From: Shinisaurus crocodilurus
Taxonomy: Eukaryota; Chordata; Lepidosauria; Squamata; Shinisauridae
Reading direction: 5' to 3'
Assembly (NCBI GenBank): GCA_021292165.1
Contig: CM037888.1
Coordinates: forward strand, 28,013,140 to 28,077,139
Length of the DNA: 64,000 bases
The notes beneath the pieces were generated by a model that worked only from the letters and a program-made list of their open reading frames with translations, was not told where the DNA came from and made no database searches. Below are positions 21,280 to 32,630 of the stretch, in pieces. The translations under genes and the position numbers were made by a program. Numbering within the stretch: position 1 is the first letter of the stretch; every line of letters begins with the position of its first letter.

Positions 21280-21281
<2 letters not shown>

Positions 21282-22216
21282 ATTCTAGGCACATAGCAGA
21301 GGAGGGAGAGAGACCTTGCCCCTTCTACTACTGCCATAGAGAAAAAAGGACAAGGAGGATGGAGGGGGAGTCATTGAGTAGATTGAACAGAAGGGAAATG
21401 GGGAGAGAGAACCTCTGACATAGCATCCACCAAGTAAGGGGAGTTGGACTCACAGGAGAGGGAAACCGAGACTCACCTATTGGGGCCAGAAATTATGAGT
21501 CAGTTTAGAATTCTGAGAAAAAGAACATTTTCTTCCCCTGAAGCAACCTTTACTTTTGTTCATAATTGGTGGCCCCAATCCCAATCAGTCAAGCCTGGTG
21601 GAATGCACTCACCACCACCTTGAAGGTTTTTCAAAGCAAGGGTAGAACGGCCTGTGCCAGGAGGAACCCAAATGCCTGACCTCTCACTAATTGACCAATG
21701 TTTTTTATCAGGGGAATCTGGCGTACAGTGTGTGACATTGGTGTGTTTGTGTGTAATTTTCCAATTTCCAGCTGCCAATTTCAGCATCGAGTCCATCATT
21801 AAGCAACTGTGACTGTTTAGGAGAAATTCCATTAATCATTCACATTCTGCTAAGAATGTTACACAAAGGAGTTGTCAAAAACAAGCAGCTACTCTCCATT
21901 TATTTGGTAATTAGGAAATGCTGGGCCAGCGATGCAAATTCAGTGCCCAGTTAGAGAGCCAGTGGAATGTACAGGATTGACAGTGTTCAAGCAATAGGGG
22001 CCATAATTTGAGCAGGCAGGTCTCAAAATCTGCTTGGCCCCCACTGGCGCAAAATCCAGAGCACCTGTGGCATAATGATAGGCATGGCCCAGAGTGCTCC
22101 AGGTTCAAATCCTTGCCCAGCCATCAGTGATGGATACTAAAAGATGAATGGCAATGTATGCAATCATGACTCATTCTGTAGCAAGCATGGATTATGATGT
22201 CCTGCCAACATTTCTT
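21280..22216. other. Non-repetitive stretch, part possibly conserved
   Basis: About 21820-22130 is repeat-free, with homeodomain-like TTAATCATTC and GGTAATTAGG words. No gene is recognised. Confidence 0.35.
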
Positions 22217-22795
22217 AAGAACATAAGAATCATAGAATCATAGAATCATAGAAAAGTAGAGTTGGAAGGGGCCTACAAGGCCATCGAGTCCAACCCCCTG
22301 CTCAATGCAGGAATCTAGGTCAAAGCATCTCTGACAGATGTCTGTCCAGCTGCACCTTGAATGCCTTCAGATTGGGAGAGCGAGATCCCACCACCTCCCT
22401 AGGTAGTTGATTCCATTGTCTTATTGCTCTGACAGTCAGGAAATTTTTCCTGATGTTTAGGTGGAATCTAGGTTCCTGTAACTTGAGCCCATTATTCCGT
22501 GTCCTGCAAACTGGGATGATCGAGAAGAGATCCTGGCCCTCCTCTGTGTGACATCCCTTCAAATACTGGAAGAGTGCGATCATATCTCCCCTCAGTCTCC
22601 TCTTGTGAAGGCTAAACATGCCCAGTTCCTTCAGTCTGGGCATGAAGCCAAGATAGCCAAGCCTATCAAACCAAGGGTCCATCTAGTCCATTATTCTGTT
22701 CAAACAGTGGCCAACCCACAAGCAGGACATGAGTCTGTTCCCATGCAAGTTCCCCAGCATCTGGTGTACATGGGCATAATTCTTGTGCTTATGTC
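22217..22795 (-). mobile_element. CR1 type-2 end disrupted by a CR1 type-1 copy
   Basis: aagaacataagaa at 22217-22229 is the inverted CR1-2 terminus (ttcttatgttctt). The rest of the CR1-2 UTR resumes at about 22672 (ccaagggtccatctagtcc). A CR1-1 copy occupies the gap. A short CR1-2 piece around gccctgctggatcag is missing at the junction. Confidence 0.7.
22230..22671 (-). mobile_element. CR1 type-1 LINE 3' end
   Basis: The minus strand encodes [26 protein letters not shown] and later [27 protein letters not shown], the CR1 ORF2 C-terminus. The UTR follows, ending in ttctatgattctatg octamers at 22230-22255. The ORF is open over about 120 residues up to its end. Confidence 0.92.
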
Positions 22796-22985
22796 CAAGG
22801 ACTGAACTTCTCAGTGGTCCTGAGGAACAGAGAGAGGTGCTTACCCAGATCTCCTTCCTTAAAAGTCTCACATCCTTGCTTGGCATTCTGATTTGTAATA
22901 AAAGCCATCCAAATGGGAACCCCAGTACCCTACTATCAACTCTCCCCTGTCCTGACTGGTGGTTAAACCAAGCAGCCAGGGCTAG

Positions 22986-23145
22986 GATCATAGGATGCTG
23001 CCTTGGACTGTGTCAGGTTACTGGTCCGACTAGGTCACACCACTGTTTACACTGAATCCAAACAGTCCTCCAGGGTTTTCATGCCCTTCCTAGAGATGCC
23101 AGGGATTGAACATGGGACCTTTTCCATGCAAACCATGCGTTCCTA
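22986..23145 (-). mobile_element. tRNA-Ala-derived SINE with CR1-2 tail
   Basis: The minus strand has the worn head with tggTtTGCatgg, the body with ccctggcatctctag, and the tail resembling gcagcatcctatgatcc. It is diverged but collinear with 15080-15500. Confidence 0.75.
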
Positions 23146-24163
23146 TCATCAAGCAATAATCCTTCCTTTAAAACTGGCTTGAACTTGTCCCTGGCCAAGG
23201 TAGTTTTCAGGAGAGGAGGACCCCAGCCCATCATGCTCCTGAAGGCCAGCTGGACCCATGATGTGCAGCTCCAGAAGATCAGCTGATCCTTAAGCTCAGA
23301 CATGTGACCATCCTTCGATCAGGCCACTTCTCAATTAAAGCAGCCATCCACATCATCACACATTTTCCTTTCCTGCAAGATTTTGACAGACACATTTAGA
23401 CTTGCCACTTGTTTGTTATTTTCAGTGATGTGTTCTCTACCACAGCCTGCAATGTAGGAATGCTTTCTCCATTATTATTTTTTAAAATTCCATGATTTCA
23501 GGTGTGCCAAGTAGAAAGCAAAACTGGAACGATAGTGGGGAGGGGACAGCAGAGAGAGAAAGGGGGGAAAGTTTTAAATGTCCAAGCCTTATTTACATAC
23601 AGCCATTTTCCATACTGGGATTATGTGGTCCAAAGAAGCCTCCTTATTCTTCTTCCTTCTGCTCCATCCTGCAACTGTCTCTTTGCCTGTACACATTCTA
23701 AATGTCAAATACAGAGATTGTAGCCACAGTTAACTGGAGTGAAAGATTTCACCCAGGTGTAATTGAATGCTAGTAAAAAAAAAATCTTGTTCTTTTTGTT
23801 ATCTCAAAAGATTTAATAATCCCACTCACTAATGTAACAGTAGCAGAGAAACATGACCCCACTCTGACATTTAAATGTGACCTTTTCTTAAAACCACAAC
23901 GTAGTCGCTAGCGTATATGATACTTAGCTTGATATTCTTAACTAATTTATACTTAGACCAGGGCATTCGGAAAGACTCCAAGATTTCCCGCCAAGGAGAA
24001 CAGACAATAGAGACTGCAGTGTCTTAAATATCTGGAGTCTCATGCTGCCTGACACCCATGCCCCACTGGCCTCTTATGGGCTCTTTTGCTTAGTGAACAA
24101 GCCCCGTATCTCAGAAATAGTAACAATTACCTTGCAATCCATCTGAACAGGGAATGGTCTGTT
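23146..24163. other. Unassigned stretch
   Basis: About 1 kb without a recognised element. No splice-bounded coding block is convincing. Confidence 0.35.
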
Positions 24164-24482
24164 TAGAGCTGTGCACAAATGGCCTCTCAAAATTCCCCAC
24201 CCTATTTGTGGGCAGAGAAATCAGGGGGGGGGGGACGAGGACAGGACACACACACACAATTTCACTGAATTTCTCAAGAGGGGGGGGAAGAAATTCTCCC
24301 ACACTTTCTCACAGGTAGGGCTCCTCATTGGCACAGATTGTAGCACAGCTTCTTTCTTTTTTGCTAAGGATTTTTATTATTTTTTTATATTATCACTGCA
24401 AGTGGCTACAACAGCAACTGCGTTGGCAGCCTGGCCGCCTGTTTTGCATCTTCTACAATGTCCCATACATATTGTCGTTCCA

Positions 24483-24521
<39 letters not shown>

Positions 24522-24672
24522 GGGGCGGGGGGGAGGAAGCAATGGTGAGAAAATTTGGATAAAATTTCTGCAAAGGTGCCTTTCATTTCTAGAGGGTAAG
24601 ACAAGAGAAATCTCAGAACTTTCCCAAGTAAAAAAAATGTCTTCTCAGAAACGTTAGCTCAGCTCTAACAGT
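24164..24672 (+). mobile_element. Unclassified ~510-bp element with TTAGAGCTG ends
   Basis: The left end tttagagctgtgcac and the inverted right end tgttagagctgagctaac suggest short terminal inverted repeats. The body aligns inverted with 2686-3225. It contains an (AT)n tract. It is non-coding. Confidence 0.5.
24484..24519. repeat. (AT)n microsatellite
   Basis: About 18 AT units. Confidence 0.95.
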
Positions 24673-24927
24673 CATTTTCAGGGTTCAGCATCTTCCCCAG
24701 GATCTTCCAAATGTTAAATTTCCTGAGGGGTGATTGTGGATATGCCCTGTCTCTAATGCAGATGTGGTACCACTCCTTCCCAGAAAGCCCTGCTGCAAGT
24801 GTGAGGGAGAAGAGATGGAGCCAGTGCTGTGCCAAAATCTGCCCTCCAATTTCCTGGAACTTCTCTTCCCCCACAAAAGAGGCTTCAATTACTTTTTTAA
24901 TTGAATTTTCCAAAACAAAAACAAATC
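24673..24927. other. Unassigned, left edge of the older L1
   Basis: 24673-24900 is unassigned. The A-rich end near 24905-24927 (caaaacaaaaacaaatc) is probably 3' flank of the older L1 into which the younger L1 inserted. Confidence 0.35.
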
Positions 24928-25372
24928 ATATTTGGCTTCTTCTTTTTTTCTTTTTTTTAAAAAAATATTTTATTTATTTTTTCAAAACAAATTATAACAA
25001 AAAATATATATTTAACAAAATACAAAATTATCACACAAATATAACATAAACAACATACAGTAAATCATAAAGTGCTCCCCCCCACCCTCCAAGGGACCAA
25101 TTAATATACTTCTATCCTCTTGATCAAATAAAGTCTAAATTCCAAAAATATAACATATCCTGACAAGGCATGTTACCCTTCCCCTTTATTAATACATAGT
25201 CTAATAATTGATTCCATATCTCCATAAAATTATTCTTCTTTAGCAATCCTTTTTTGCATTTGATACTACTAGTTAGTTTATCATTTAGGGCTATGTCCCA
25301 AACTTCCTTATACCAGTCTGTTATTAGGAAAACATGTTGTACTTTCCAATTTCTCGCCAATATTTGGCTTCT
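24928..25372 (-). mobile_element. 5'-truncated L1 with 13-bp target duplication
   Basis: The insert 24941-25359 is the inverted 3' end of the same L1 family as 15840-17630. It encodes ARNWKVQHVFLITDWYKEVWDIALNDKLTSS and ends in an A-rich tail. Both sides carry atatttggcttct (24928-24940 and 25360-25372), an exact 13-bp target-site duplication. Confidence 0.93.
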
Positions 25373-25735
25373 GCCTCTTTGTCTGGCAAACATTACCAAT
25401 CCATATCCAATCTTAAGTTTTCTCCATTTTCACATAAATAATTTCTACCACCTTTACTAATATTCAAAAATCAAAACCCGAAGTTATTCAGTCACTTTCC
25501 CTCTTCCCCAAGAAGTCCACCAGGGGTTTGAAGTCATTTGAAGTTTCTTCAAGCCTTTGAAGTTTCCAGTCATAAATGAAGATAATTTCCCCCCCCCCTC
25601 TAATTAAACAAGTCAATTTTGCCATCTCTGCTAAGTCCAAAATGCTCAACAGCCAGTCTTCTATAGTTGGTATTGCTGCTTCTTTCCATTTTTGAGCAGA
25701 GATTATCCTTGCTGCTGTAAAGAGGCTTCCATTTT
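25373..25735 (-). mobile_element. Second L1 subfamily, ORF2 C-terminus
   Basis: The minus strand encodes AARIISAQKWKEAAIPTIEDW, then LLSILDLAEMAKLTCLIR. This is the L1 C-terminal region but clearly diverged from the 15840 family. It hosts the younger L1 insertion and is broken by stops. Confidence 0.75.
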
Positions 25736-25739
25736 GATG

Positions 25740-26230
25740 CCTCTTTCTCAGGGCAGTTTATAATTTATTTTGAATTTCTTTGGTGGTGTTTTTGAGCTTG
25801 ACTAATCACTGTGTGGTGGCCGAGGGTGGTGCTGGGTGGTTTTTTCCCCCTTCTATTACACATCTCTCCATTGCTCTGCAGCCTCCCAGGCTGCCTACAC
25901 TTCCTGATCTGAAAAAGAAAGAAAAAAGCCCTATGGTAGGAATGACTGCTTGATGTCTTCCTCTGGCTTTTACTTGAAAAGTGTGAAACTGAGGAGGCCG
26001 CTAGGAGAAATGATAGGGACAATGAAAGGCGGGACGCTAGTGCCCACTTCTCGGCCACCTCATAAGTAAGGTAAACTCAAGAAACCCTGAACCTAACCCA
26101 GGACGACTTTCCCTAAATTTTCTTCTCCTTTGAACTTATTTTTAAACTCAATTTCATTTTCTATCAAATCAAATGAGAACAGTTAGAGAGAAAAAAAAAT
26201 ATTGGAAGAAATTTCCGGCACAGCCCTAAT
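25740..26230 (+). mobile_element. Unclassified element, family of 44562-44924
   Basis: The segment ttctttggtggtgtttttgag, attacacatctctccattgc and gcagcctcccaggctgcc matches the inverse of 44740-44910. The right part, to about 26230, is AT-rich and unassigned. No terminal repeat was fixed here. Confidence 0.45.
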
Positions 26231-26284
26231 GTTGGCTTCATTCTCATTTTGCTTTCACACTTGAGGATTGACCCAGCCTGGACC

Positions 26285-26446
26285 CAGGGCCGGTGCTACC
26301 ATTAGGCCAGCTAGGCAGCTGCCTAGGGCGCAGGGCTAAAGGAGGTGCCAGAAACACCTTGAAAAAAAATACAGCGCTCTCAGTGGGAAGGGGGGGCTAA
26401 ATATCTGATCTTGCCTAGGGCACCAAACTGCCTTACACCGGTCCTG
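26285..26446. mobile_element. hAT MITE, CAGGGCCGG family, perfect target duplication
   Basis: The left end cagggccggtgctaccatta and inverted right end caggaccggtgtaaggcag are terminal repeats. cctggacc at 26277-26284 and 26447-26454 is an exact 8-bp target duplication. It contains agctgcctagggcgc. The long relative is at 55649-56318. Confidence 0.92.
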
Positions 26447-26454
26447 CCTGGACC

Positions 26455-27439
26455 CCAAACAATGAACAGCTGTAGTCAGAATATTCATCTGCCGTACCTC
26501 ACCCCAAAAAGGAGAAAAGAACAACAACAAAAAAGCTTTTGAATTTTCATGCAAACTTTTTAAAATATCTCGAAGTTCAGGACAAAATGTGCTTAAGACA
26601 GGAGAAATTCTTTAAGTTTGAGATGAACTGAACTTAAGATTGGAAAAATTGAGAAATTGGGAAAAACTGTAATTGACAGATTTGTCCATCATCCTGAACT
26701 AGATCTAGGTGTCTCTCTCCTTCCTCCAGACCTTTATTTCTGTAACCACATCAACAGTGCATTTAAGACAACTGCCCATTTTGCTACATCCTATCCTTAA
26801 AGCTTTTCTGTTTATGTGTGTGTGTGCGCGCGCAGTGATTGCAGGGTAAGAATATAATTCTGTCCCTTTTTTCCTGTGCCCCCCCTTTTTTTTTGAGGGG
26901 CAAATTAAAGGTCAAGTTAGACATTTGATCTATTTTAATGCAGGCAGCTATGCAGATGAACTGATTTGACATATTTAAATAAAACATTCTAATGGCATGT
27001 TCTGGCCTTGAAGGCCTCAGGCAGCATACATTGTATTTGTTAGACACTATGGCTTAATTACTCTCATAAATGAATTATACCCGTTTCAATTTAAAACCAT
27101 AAGTGTTGCATTTGAACTAGGGTCAAATTAAACTTTCTGTCAATTATGCAGATTACTTAAGCAATTATGTAAATTGTTAATAAATTCTTAAGCAGAAAAA
27201 AAAAACCCTGCTTGCTAAAATATATATATTTTATGTGCTACTGAGCTTAGGTGGGAGGGGGGCAAAAATGGCAGCAAAGCTTTACAGGTTGTTTAGCCAA
27301 AGACATTGTGACAAATGAATTACAGTCTTTTCTCTGGTGGGGTCAAATGTACATGGCTGCAATCTCACCACACTGCAGAGGGGGCGGGGGGAAAAAATGG
27401 AACATTGTGGATTGGTCCCAAGAATCTGACACTTGTATG
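26455..27439. other. AT-rich remnant, then candidate conserved noncoding DNA
   Basis: 26540-26700 resembles the right part of the element at 46733-47165 (ctgacagatttgtccatcat). A (TG)n(CG)n tract is at 26816-26833. 26930-27215 is repeat-free, AT-rich and full of ATGCAG, TTAATTA and CAATTA words. Confidence 0.35.
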
Positions 27440-27870
27440 TTTGTTTGCTTGTTTTAAATATTTATGTCTCACTTTTCCAGTTCACATGAGCTGTCCAAAG
27501 TTGCTTATAGTGAACAGATTAAAAACCGTCAGACATAATAGAATTAAAAAGAAATGGTAGGCAATATAGCAGAAGATACATTTCAGAGGAAGAAGAACGG
27601 CTGCAGCAAAATGGGGGGGGGGGCGGGAGAAAGAAAAAGAAATCAGACATCAGTCAGGCCATAGGCCTGCTGAAATGTTAAAGTGTTCAGACAGCACTGA
27701 AACACTGCTAGTGTAAGGAGCCAAGTGAATTTTCACAGGGTAAGGAGTTCCAGAACCTTGGTGCCACCACAGAGAAAGCACCCTCTCCTACATTGCGAGC
27801 AACTGAGACCCAGGTGGCAGCAGGATGCAAAGTCCTCTCCTGATGATGGGCAGGTCCATGTAGGAGGCAT
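27440..27870 (-). mobile_element. Old L2-like LINE fragment
   Basis: Minus-strand sequence contains the region equivalent to 'ttctctgtggtggcaccaag' that encodes the AP-LWN block in L2-like LINEs, plus an A-rich 3' region. It is strongly diverged. A poly-G run is at 27612-27621. Confidence 0.5.
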
Positions 27871-27924
27871 TACACTCAGTTGTTGTTGGGGGGGGGGAAT
27901 AGGTCAGGATCCAAAGAACTAGGG

Positions 27925-28056
27925 CAGTGTTCTCCAACCTTGGGTCCCCAGATGTTATGGGCCTACAACTCCCAGCATGCCCCAGCCAGCACTGGCTGGG
28001 GCATGCTGGGAGTTGTAGGCCCAAAACATCTGGGGACCCAAGGTTGGAGAACACCG
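27925..28056. mobile_element. Near-perfect palindromic hAT MITE, CAGTGTTCTCC family
   Basis: Two 65-bp arms (cagtgttctccaaccttggg at the left, inverted at the right) leave a 2-bp centre. Mismatches are few (ttat against tttt, last two bases). Flanks aactaggg and aactagag are a 7/8 target duplication. Confidence 0.92.
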
Positions 28057-28220
28057 AACTAGAGATTTTACCAGCCTGAATTATAGATGGACAAATCTGT
28101 TGGTTTCTGGTGAGCGTTTGTTTTACATGTGTTTATACATAATGTTATTCTGCTCCATTTTTGCATCAATCTGATTTTTTTAAAAAAAATATATATCTCC
28201 CAAAACTATTTAAATGCATT

Positions 28221-28340
28221 AAGCCTGCAAACCTATACTGTATTCATTTGCCTGGGAATAATTCCTGTTCCTATTGAACTCAGTTGGGCTTACATCTGAG
28301 TAGACATGCTCAATCATGAGTAGGATAGCACTGCAAATTG
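28221..28340. mobile_element. Foldback MITE, GCAATCCTATGCAT-related
   Basis: The left side (gcaaacctatactgta) and right side (gagtaggatagcactgca) are imperfect inverted repeats. The centre carries cctattgaactcagttgggctta. Relatives are at 28852, 55112 and 59935. Confidence 0.6.
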
Positions 28341-28851
28341 TGTGTATGTGTGTTTCACATATTTAAATATGTATTTTGTTATGTTTACACTACCCAGAAC
28401 TGCACTGCAGCATTCCAAGGAACGTGAAATCTGCCGGATACCTTAGTTCTGATCCTTGTACTGGCCTGAGAGGTGTGGCACTTGCAAATATCACATTCCT
28501 CAAGCCCTCTCCAGCCTGACTGAAACTGCAAACTTCCCTCAAAATTCATCAGACATTTTGCATGAGGGAGAACCTCCAAATTTACTAAAGGATTTGCTTC
28601 AGTTGAGCCCCATCTTGGAATCAGCAGCAATCAAATATCTCAAACATCCTAGTTAGAAAGCTCTTGCAAAATTACTCATCCCACCCCACAAAATACAGGT
28701 TGTTGCCTGTATTGTTGTGGGCCTGGGAAGTTAAAACTAACCCAAAAAACATTTAAAATGATATATAGCTGGGGGGGGGGAAACCCTCACAAAACTGTCA
28801 ATTAGCAGGGCTTCCCAAAGTCATCATTTAAAAGATTAGAAACCATGCAGC
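28341..28851. other. Unassigned stretch
   Basis: No recognised repeat or gene. A poly-G tract is at 28771-28780. Confidence 0.35.
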
Positions 28852-29300
28852 CCAATCATATGCATGTCTACTCAGAAGTAAGCCACAGTGAGTTACTCCC
28901 ACAGGGCCGGGCCCAAGACATTTTATTGCACACCAATGCACACCCTTCAGGAAGTCAAAGTGTAAAGCACCCAAAACTAGACAAGTTTATTCAGACATCC
29001 GAGGCAGAAAATCCCACAAGTACCTCTCCCTGGCAATTAAAAATGCAACAATAATGAATTCAACAAGAATAAATGCAACCTGTAACAAATGAACAATAAT
29101 GAATAATGAACTAACAATTCACTGCCCTTTCACAGCAACCAAAATCAGCTGCCTCAGGCAGCTGCGATAGGGCTGGCTCTGTACCCACCGGTATGGACTG
29201 GATTCCAAGTGAGACAGACAGCTCCTTTATTCAGAAGAGTGCCATGCCGTGTTCAACGGGGTTTATTCCCAGGTAACTACATATAGAATTGCAACCTTAA
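28852..29300. mobile_element. Foldback MITE, apparently split by a second element
   Basis: The left half cccaatcatatgcatgtctactcagaagtaag and right half ggggtttattcccaggtaact are the two sides of the CCTATGCAT-related hairpin. Between them lies 28908-29180, beginning cagggccgggcccaag and ending gcgatagggctggctctg. The outer duplication is unclear. Confidence 0.45.
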
Positions 29301-29676
29301 TGAGTCATCTTACTACCTGGAAAATCGTGCAGATTACTCCTCTCTCAAGGGGAAGGAGAGATCTGGAAATACCACCAGGGGAAACAGGAAAGCAAACTTT
29401 GTGGCTGTCATCTGGATCCAAAACCTGGGCATTCCCAATCTCAAGCGCAACTACCGTAATTGAAACCCTAATAAAGAGGAGGCCTCCGACCTGAATCCTC
29501 TAGGCCGCTTACCTTGTGCAAATTAACATTTTAACATCAGTTACGAAATGCGCTACATTTCTAAGAGGTGGCGGAAGAAAGCAGCGAATGTGCCGAAATA
29601 TGCATATCAAAGCCGGAAAGGAAATGGATAAAATTCAATGAATGCTAAATTATGGATCTAGAGAGGACTGTCTTTG

Positions 29677-29712
<36 letters not shown>

Positions 29713-30204
29713 GGCAGTATCTTTAAACTCCAGAGTATTCAACCAAAGGCATGGGGCCAAGCATACCTGGAACCTTTTTACTTTTTTATTCTTGCAACGC
29801 TTTATAAAATAATAGATGAAAGGTTGCTTTCAAAACTACGTTTGCTTTTTGTACTGCCTCCCTCTCAAGCTGTTCTGCATACTAAAAGTCAGGGCCACCT
29901 TGAGTGGATTACATCTCTAATTCTTTTCTCTCTCTCTCTTTTTAAGTGCACGCTTTTAAAAGCCAGGGGTAGCCAATGGCTATAGACCCCGTGGCTCTCA
30001 AAATGGGTGGGGTGGCAAACTCCTTTGTGACCCCCACCCAGAATTCCTGCCTGCTATCTAACATCTGTCCTCAGCTCTTACCTTTTGTCACCAGGTGAGG
30101 GCTTCCATGACTGCACTGCTCTCAGAACTAAGATCCTCCTAAGGATATCGTCCAAATTCCACACAGCACATTCCATAGGAGATGGAACGTAGGCAAACTC
30201 CAGT
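29301..30204. other. Unassigned stretch with (AT)n
   Basis: An (AT)n lies at 29683-29709. Near 29965 'caggggtagccaatggc' may be a hAT left end, but no partner end was found. Confidence 0.35.
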
Positions 30205-30924
30205 GTCAGGCATAATTAGGAAAGGAATTGAAAATAAAACTGCCAAGATCCTACTGCCCTTATACAAATCGATGGTGCAACCACACTTGGAATACTGTGT
30301 CCCGTTTGGGTCAATGCCCCTAAAACAGGATATTGTAGAGTTGGAAAAAGTACAGAAAAGGGCAACTCAAATGATCAAGGGGCTGCAGCAATTCCCCTAT
30401 GAGCGAAGGTTACAGCAGCTGAGATTGTTTAGCTTAGAAAAAAGGCGAGGAAGGGGAGACATGATAGTGGTGTACAGAATTATGCCTGGTGTGGAGAAAG
30501 TGGACAGGGAGACATTTTTTTGCCCTCTCTCATAGTACTAGAACCCATGAAGCTGATTGGTGGGAGATTCAGGACAGATAAAAGGAAGGACTTCTTCACA
30601 CAGTTCAACTATGCAATTTGCTACCACAAGATGTAGTGATGGCCACTAATTTGGAGGGAGATTGGACAAATTCTTGGAGGATAAGACTATCAATGGCTAA
30701 TGGCTACTAGTCTTAATTGGCTACAGTATATGCTACCGCCAGTATCAGAGGACAGTATGCTTATGTACACCAGTTGCCGGGGAACATGGGCGGGAGGGAG
30801 CAGTTGCACTCCTATCCTACTTGTGGGATCACCGTGGGCATCTGGTTGGCCACTGTGTGAACAGAATGCTGGACTAGATGGACCTTTGGTCTGATCCAGC
30901 ATGGCTCTTTTTCTGTTCTTATGG
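30205..30924 (+). mobile_element. CR1 type-2 LINE, ORF2 C-terminus and 3' UTR
   Basis: It encodes RKGIENKTAKILLPLYKSMVQPHLEYC, then VELEKVQKRATQMIKGL and EKRRGRGDMIVVYR, the CR1 region after the reverse transcriptase. The 3' UTR ends gctggactagatggacc, ggtctgatccagcatgg and ttctgttcttatgg. The ORF is interrupted near 30540. Confidence 0.92.
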
Positions 30925-31168
30925 AGTGTTTTGGATGGCAGAGTGACTGTTAGGGGAGAAATTCATTCAGATTGCATTTTAATATGAATGTATCTATTTC
31001 ACACTTTTGAACCACTATGCCAACTGAGATTCACTTGTCATTTGAACTTTGCACTCCTCCAAATTTTGCAATCGAGTTCTCCAATTTAAAAAAAGTAAAC
31101 AAAAATGTGCACGTTAAGGAAAATAATGATAAGAATTGCATTGTGTTAGGAAAAGTGCATGTCAGGAC

Positions 31169-31591
31169 TAGGGGTGGGAGATCTGCCCACCACCCAACTT
31201 GCTGGGTGCTCAGCAAGCGCTGCCACCATGCCTGCCCACCCGGGTCAAAAGCGAGCACCAGCCGAGACTTGCTGGACTTCCGGGTTCCCAGCGGTATGCT
31301 TTTACATAGAAAATGGCGTAAGATACATTAAAACTGGCCTGCGAGTTGCGTAACTTGCACAAATCGTGGCTGGGTTTGTGTGTGTGTGTGTGTGTGTGTT
31401 TTACATATCTTACACAATTTTCTATGTACAAAGCGTACTGCTGGGAACCCAGGAGTCACTTCCCCAACTCGACTCATGAGAATGCGAGTCGAGCCGAAGA
31501 AGCAGGTATGTATGCCAAGCAGAGCTCGGAGGGTCAAGCCTGGCGAGTTCACTGGACTTCACCCCCCAATCGAGTTCTGCACACATCCCTA
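31169..31591. mobile_element. TAGGG-ended palindromic DNA element with (GT)n
   Basis: Left end taggggtggg and inverted right end tagggatgtg are terminal repeats. Flanks gtcaggac and gccaggcc match 6/8 as an 8-bp duplication, consistent with the hAT superfamily. An inner cttccgggttcccagcgg/ctgctgggaacccaggag palindrome is shared with 20811-21199. (GT)n is at 31376-31400. Confidence 0.7.
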
Positions 31592-32128
31592 GCCAGGCCA
31601 GGACTTATCAAAAATCTCTCAGTGGACCTGACAGGCATTTATTGTGCGCTTGTCATTCCTTACTCACATGTTGTTTACAGGTTCTTTTAGATGATCTCTA
31701 GATGATGTTGTGACCCTCCAGTTTCACTTCTATTTTTTAAGAGCACTTTCCCATTAGTGGGGGAAATGGCGTATTATTAGTGATGGCGAAAGAAAATCTA
31801 TTTTCCTACTCATGTAATTGTTGTGATATTCCACTATAACTCAGCGCCACCTAGAGGTTATGTAGGAGAAAGGCCGGAAAGGAAAAGCTTTTTGTGTAGA
31901 GAGCTCAGATCTCAATTTTGTGATGAAACAGAGTAGATAATAAAGTGGTTACAGCCTTGTGTACCATAATGGAAGTGCACTCTGGCATCTACCATTGGCC
32001 AGGGGACCAAGGGCCACTGGGATGCTGCATCCCTTGTCCCCTAGGAAGAATGTCATTAAAGTGCAGCAGAGAAGCACACGCTGGACTCTGGAGAGGAACC
32101 AAGCCCGCTGGGTCGGTTGCAGCAGTGC
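31592..32128. other. Unassigned stretch
   Basis: No recognised element. The short ORF pair on both strands near 31950-32160 has no recognisable domain. Confidence 0.35.
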
Positions 32129-32397
32129 TAGGGATGTAACCACTTGCCTCGAGCCGGAGTAGTGGGCCGAAATCGGCCCTGCTCACGCCCACCCGAGGCG
32201 AGCAGGCCTTACCGGGTCCTGGTCCCTGCTCGCCTCTCCGTGGCGAGCCGCCCGCGCCGCCCGCGCCGGGACCATCGCGGGCGGCTCAAGCGGCACAGAG
32301 AATCACTCCGCGCCACTGAGAATTGAGCGGCGGGGGGGGCACCACGGAAAGGTGAGGCAAGTTGGGGCGGGGGGGCCCAGGTTAATGAACACCCCTA
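32129..32397. mobile_element. GC-rich TAGGGATG-ended element
   Basis: It starts tagggatgtaaccac and ends aacacccct a, an imperfect terminal inverted repeat. Flanks agcagtgc and agcacctc agree at 5/8. The interior is very GC-rich (gcccgcgccgcccgcg) and non-coding. A related GC-rich element is at 61299-61715. Confidence 0.5.
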
Positions 32398-32459
32398 AGC
32401 ACCTCTGTCCAGGAGAGACCGCCAGCTGTGGTAGGTCTGCTTTATGTATAACTAACCAT

Positions 32460-32630
32460 CTCCCACCTCAACTGTTTCCTTCCACTCTACTTCCCTTGTG
32501 ACTCTTGCCTTTTAAGTTTGTAAGCCTGAGGACAAGACCTCTCTCTCTCTCTCTCTTTTTATTGATGAGAGCCACTGTGGGAGACAATAATGATCTGAAA
32601 AGCGGGATAAAATATATATATAAATATATA
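32460..32630 (+). mobile_element. LINE-like 3' tail with (CT)n
   Basis: ttttaagtttgtaagcctgagg and the later aagcgggataaa match the tail seen at 49600-49767 and inverted at 60290-60450. (CT)n lies at 32540-32557. Confidence 0.45.
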
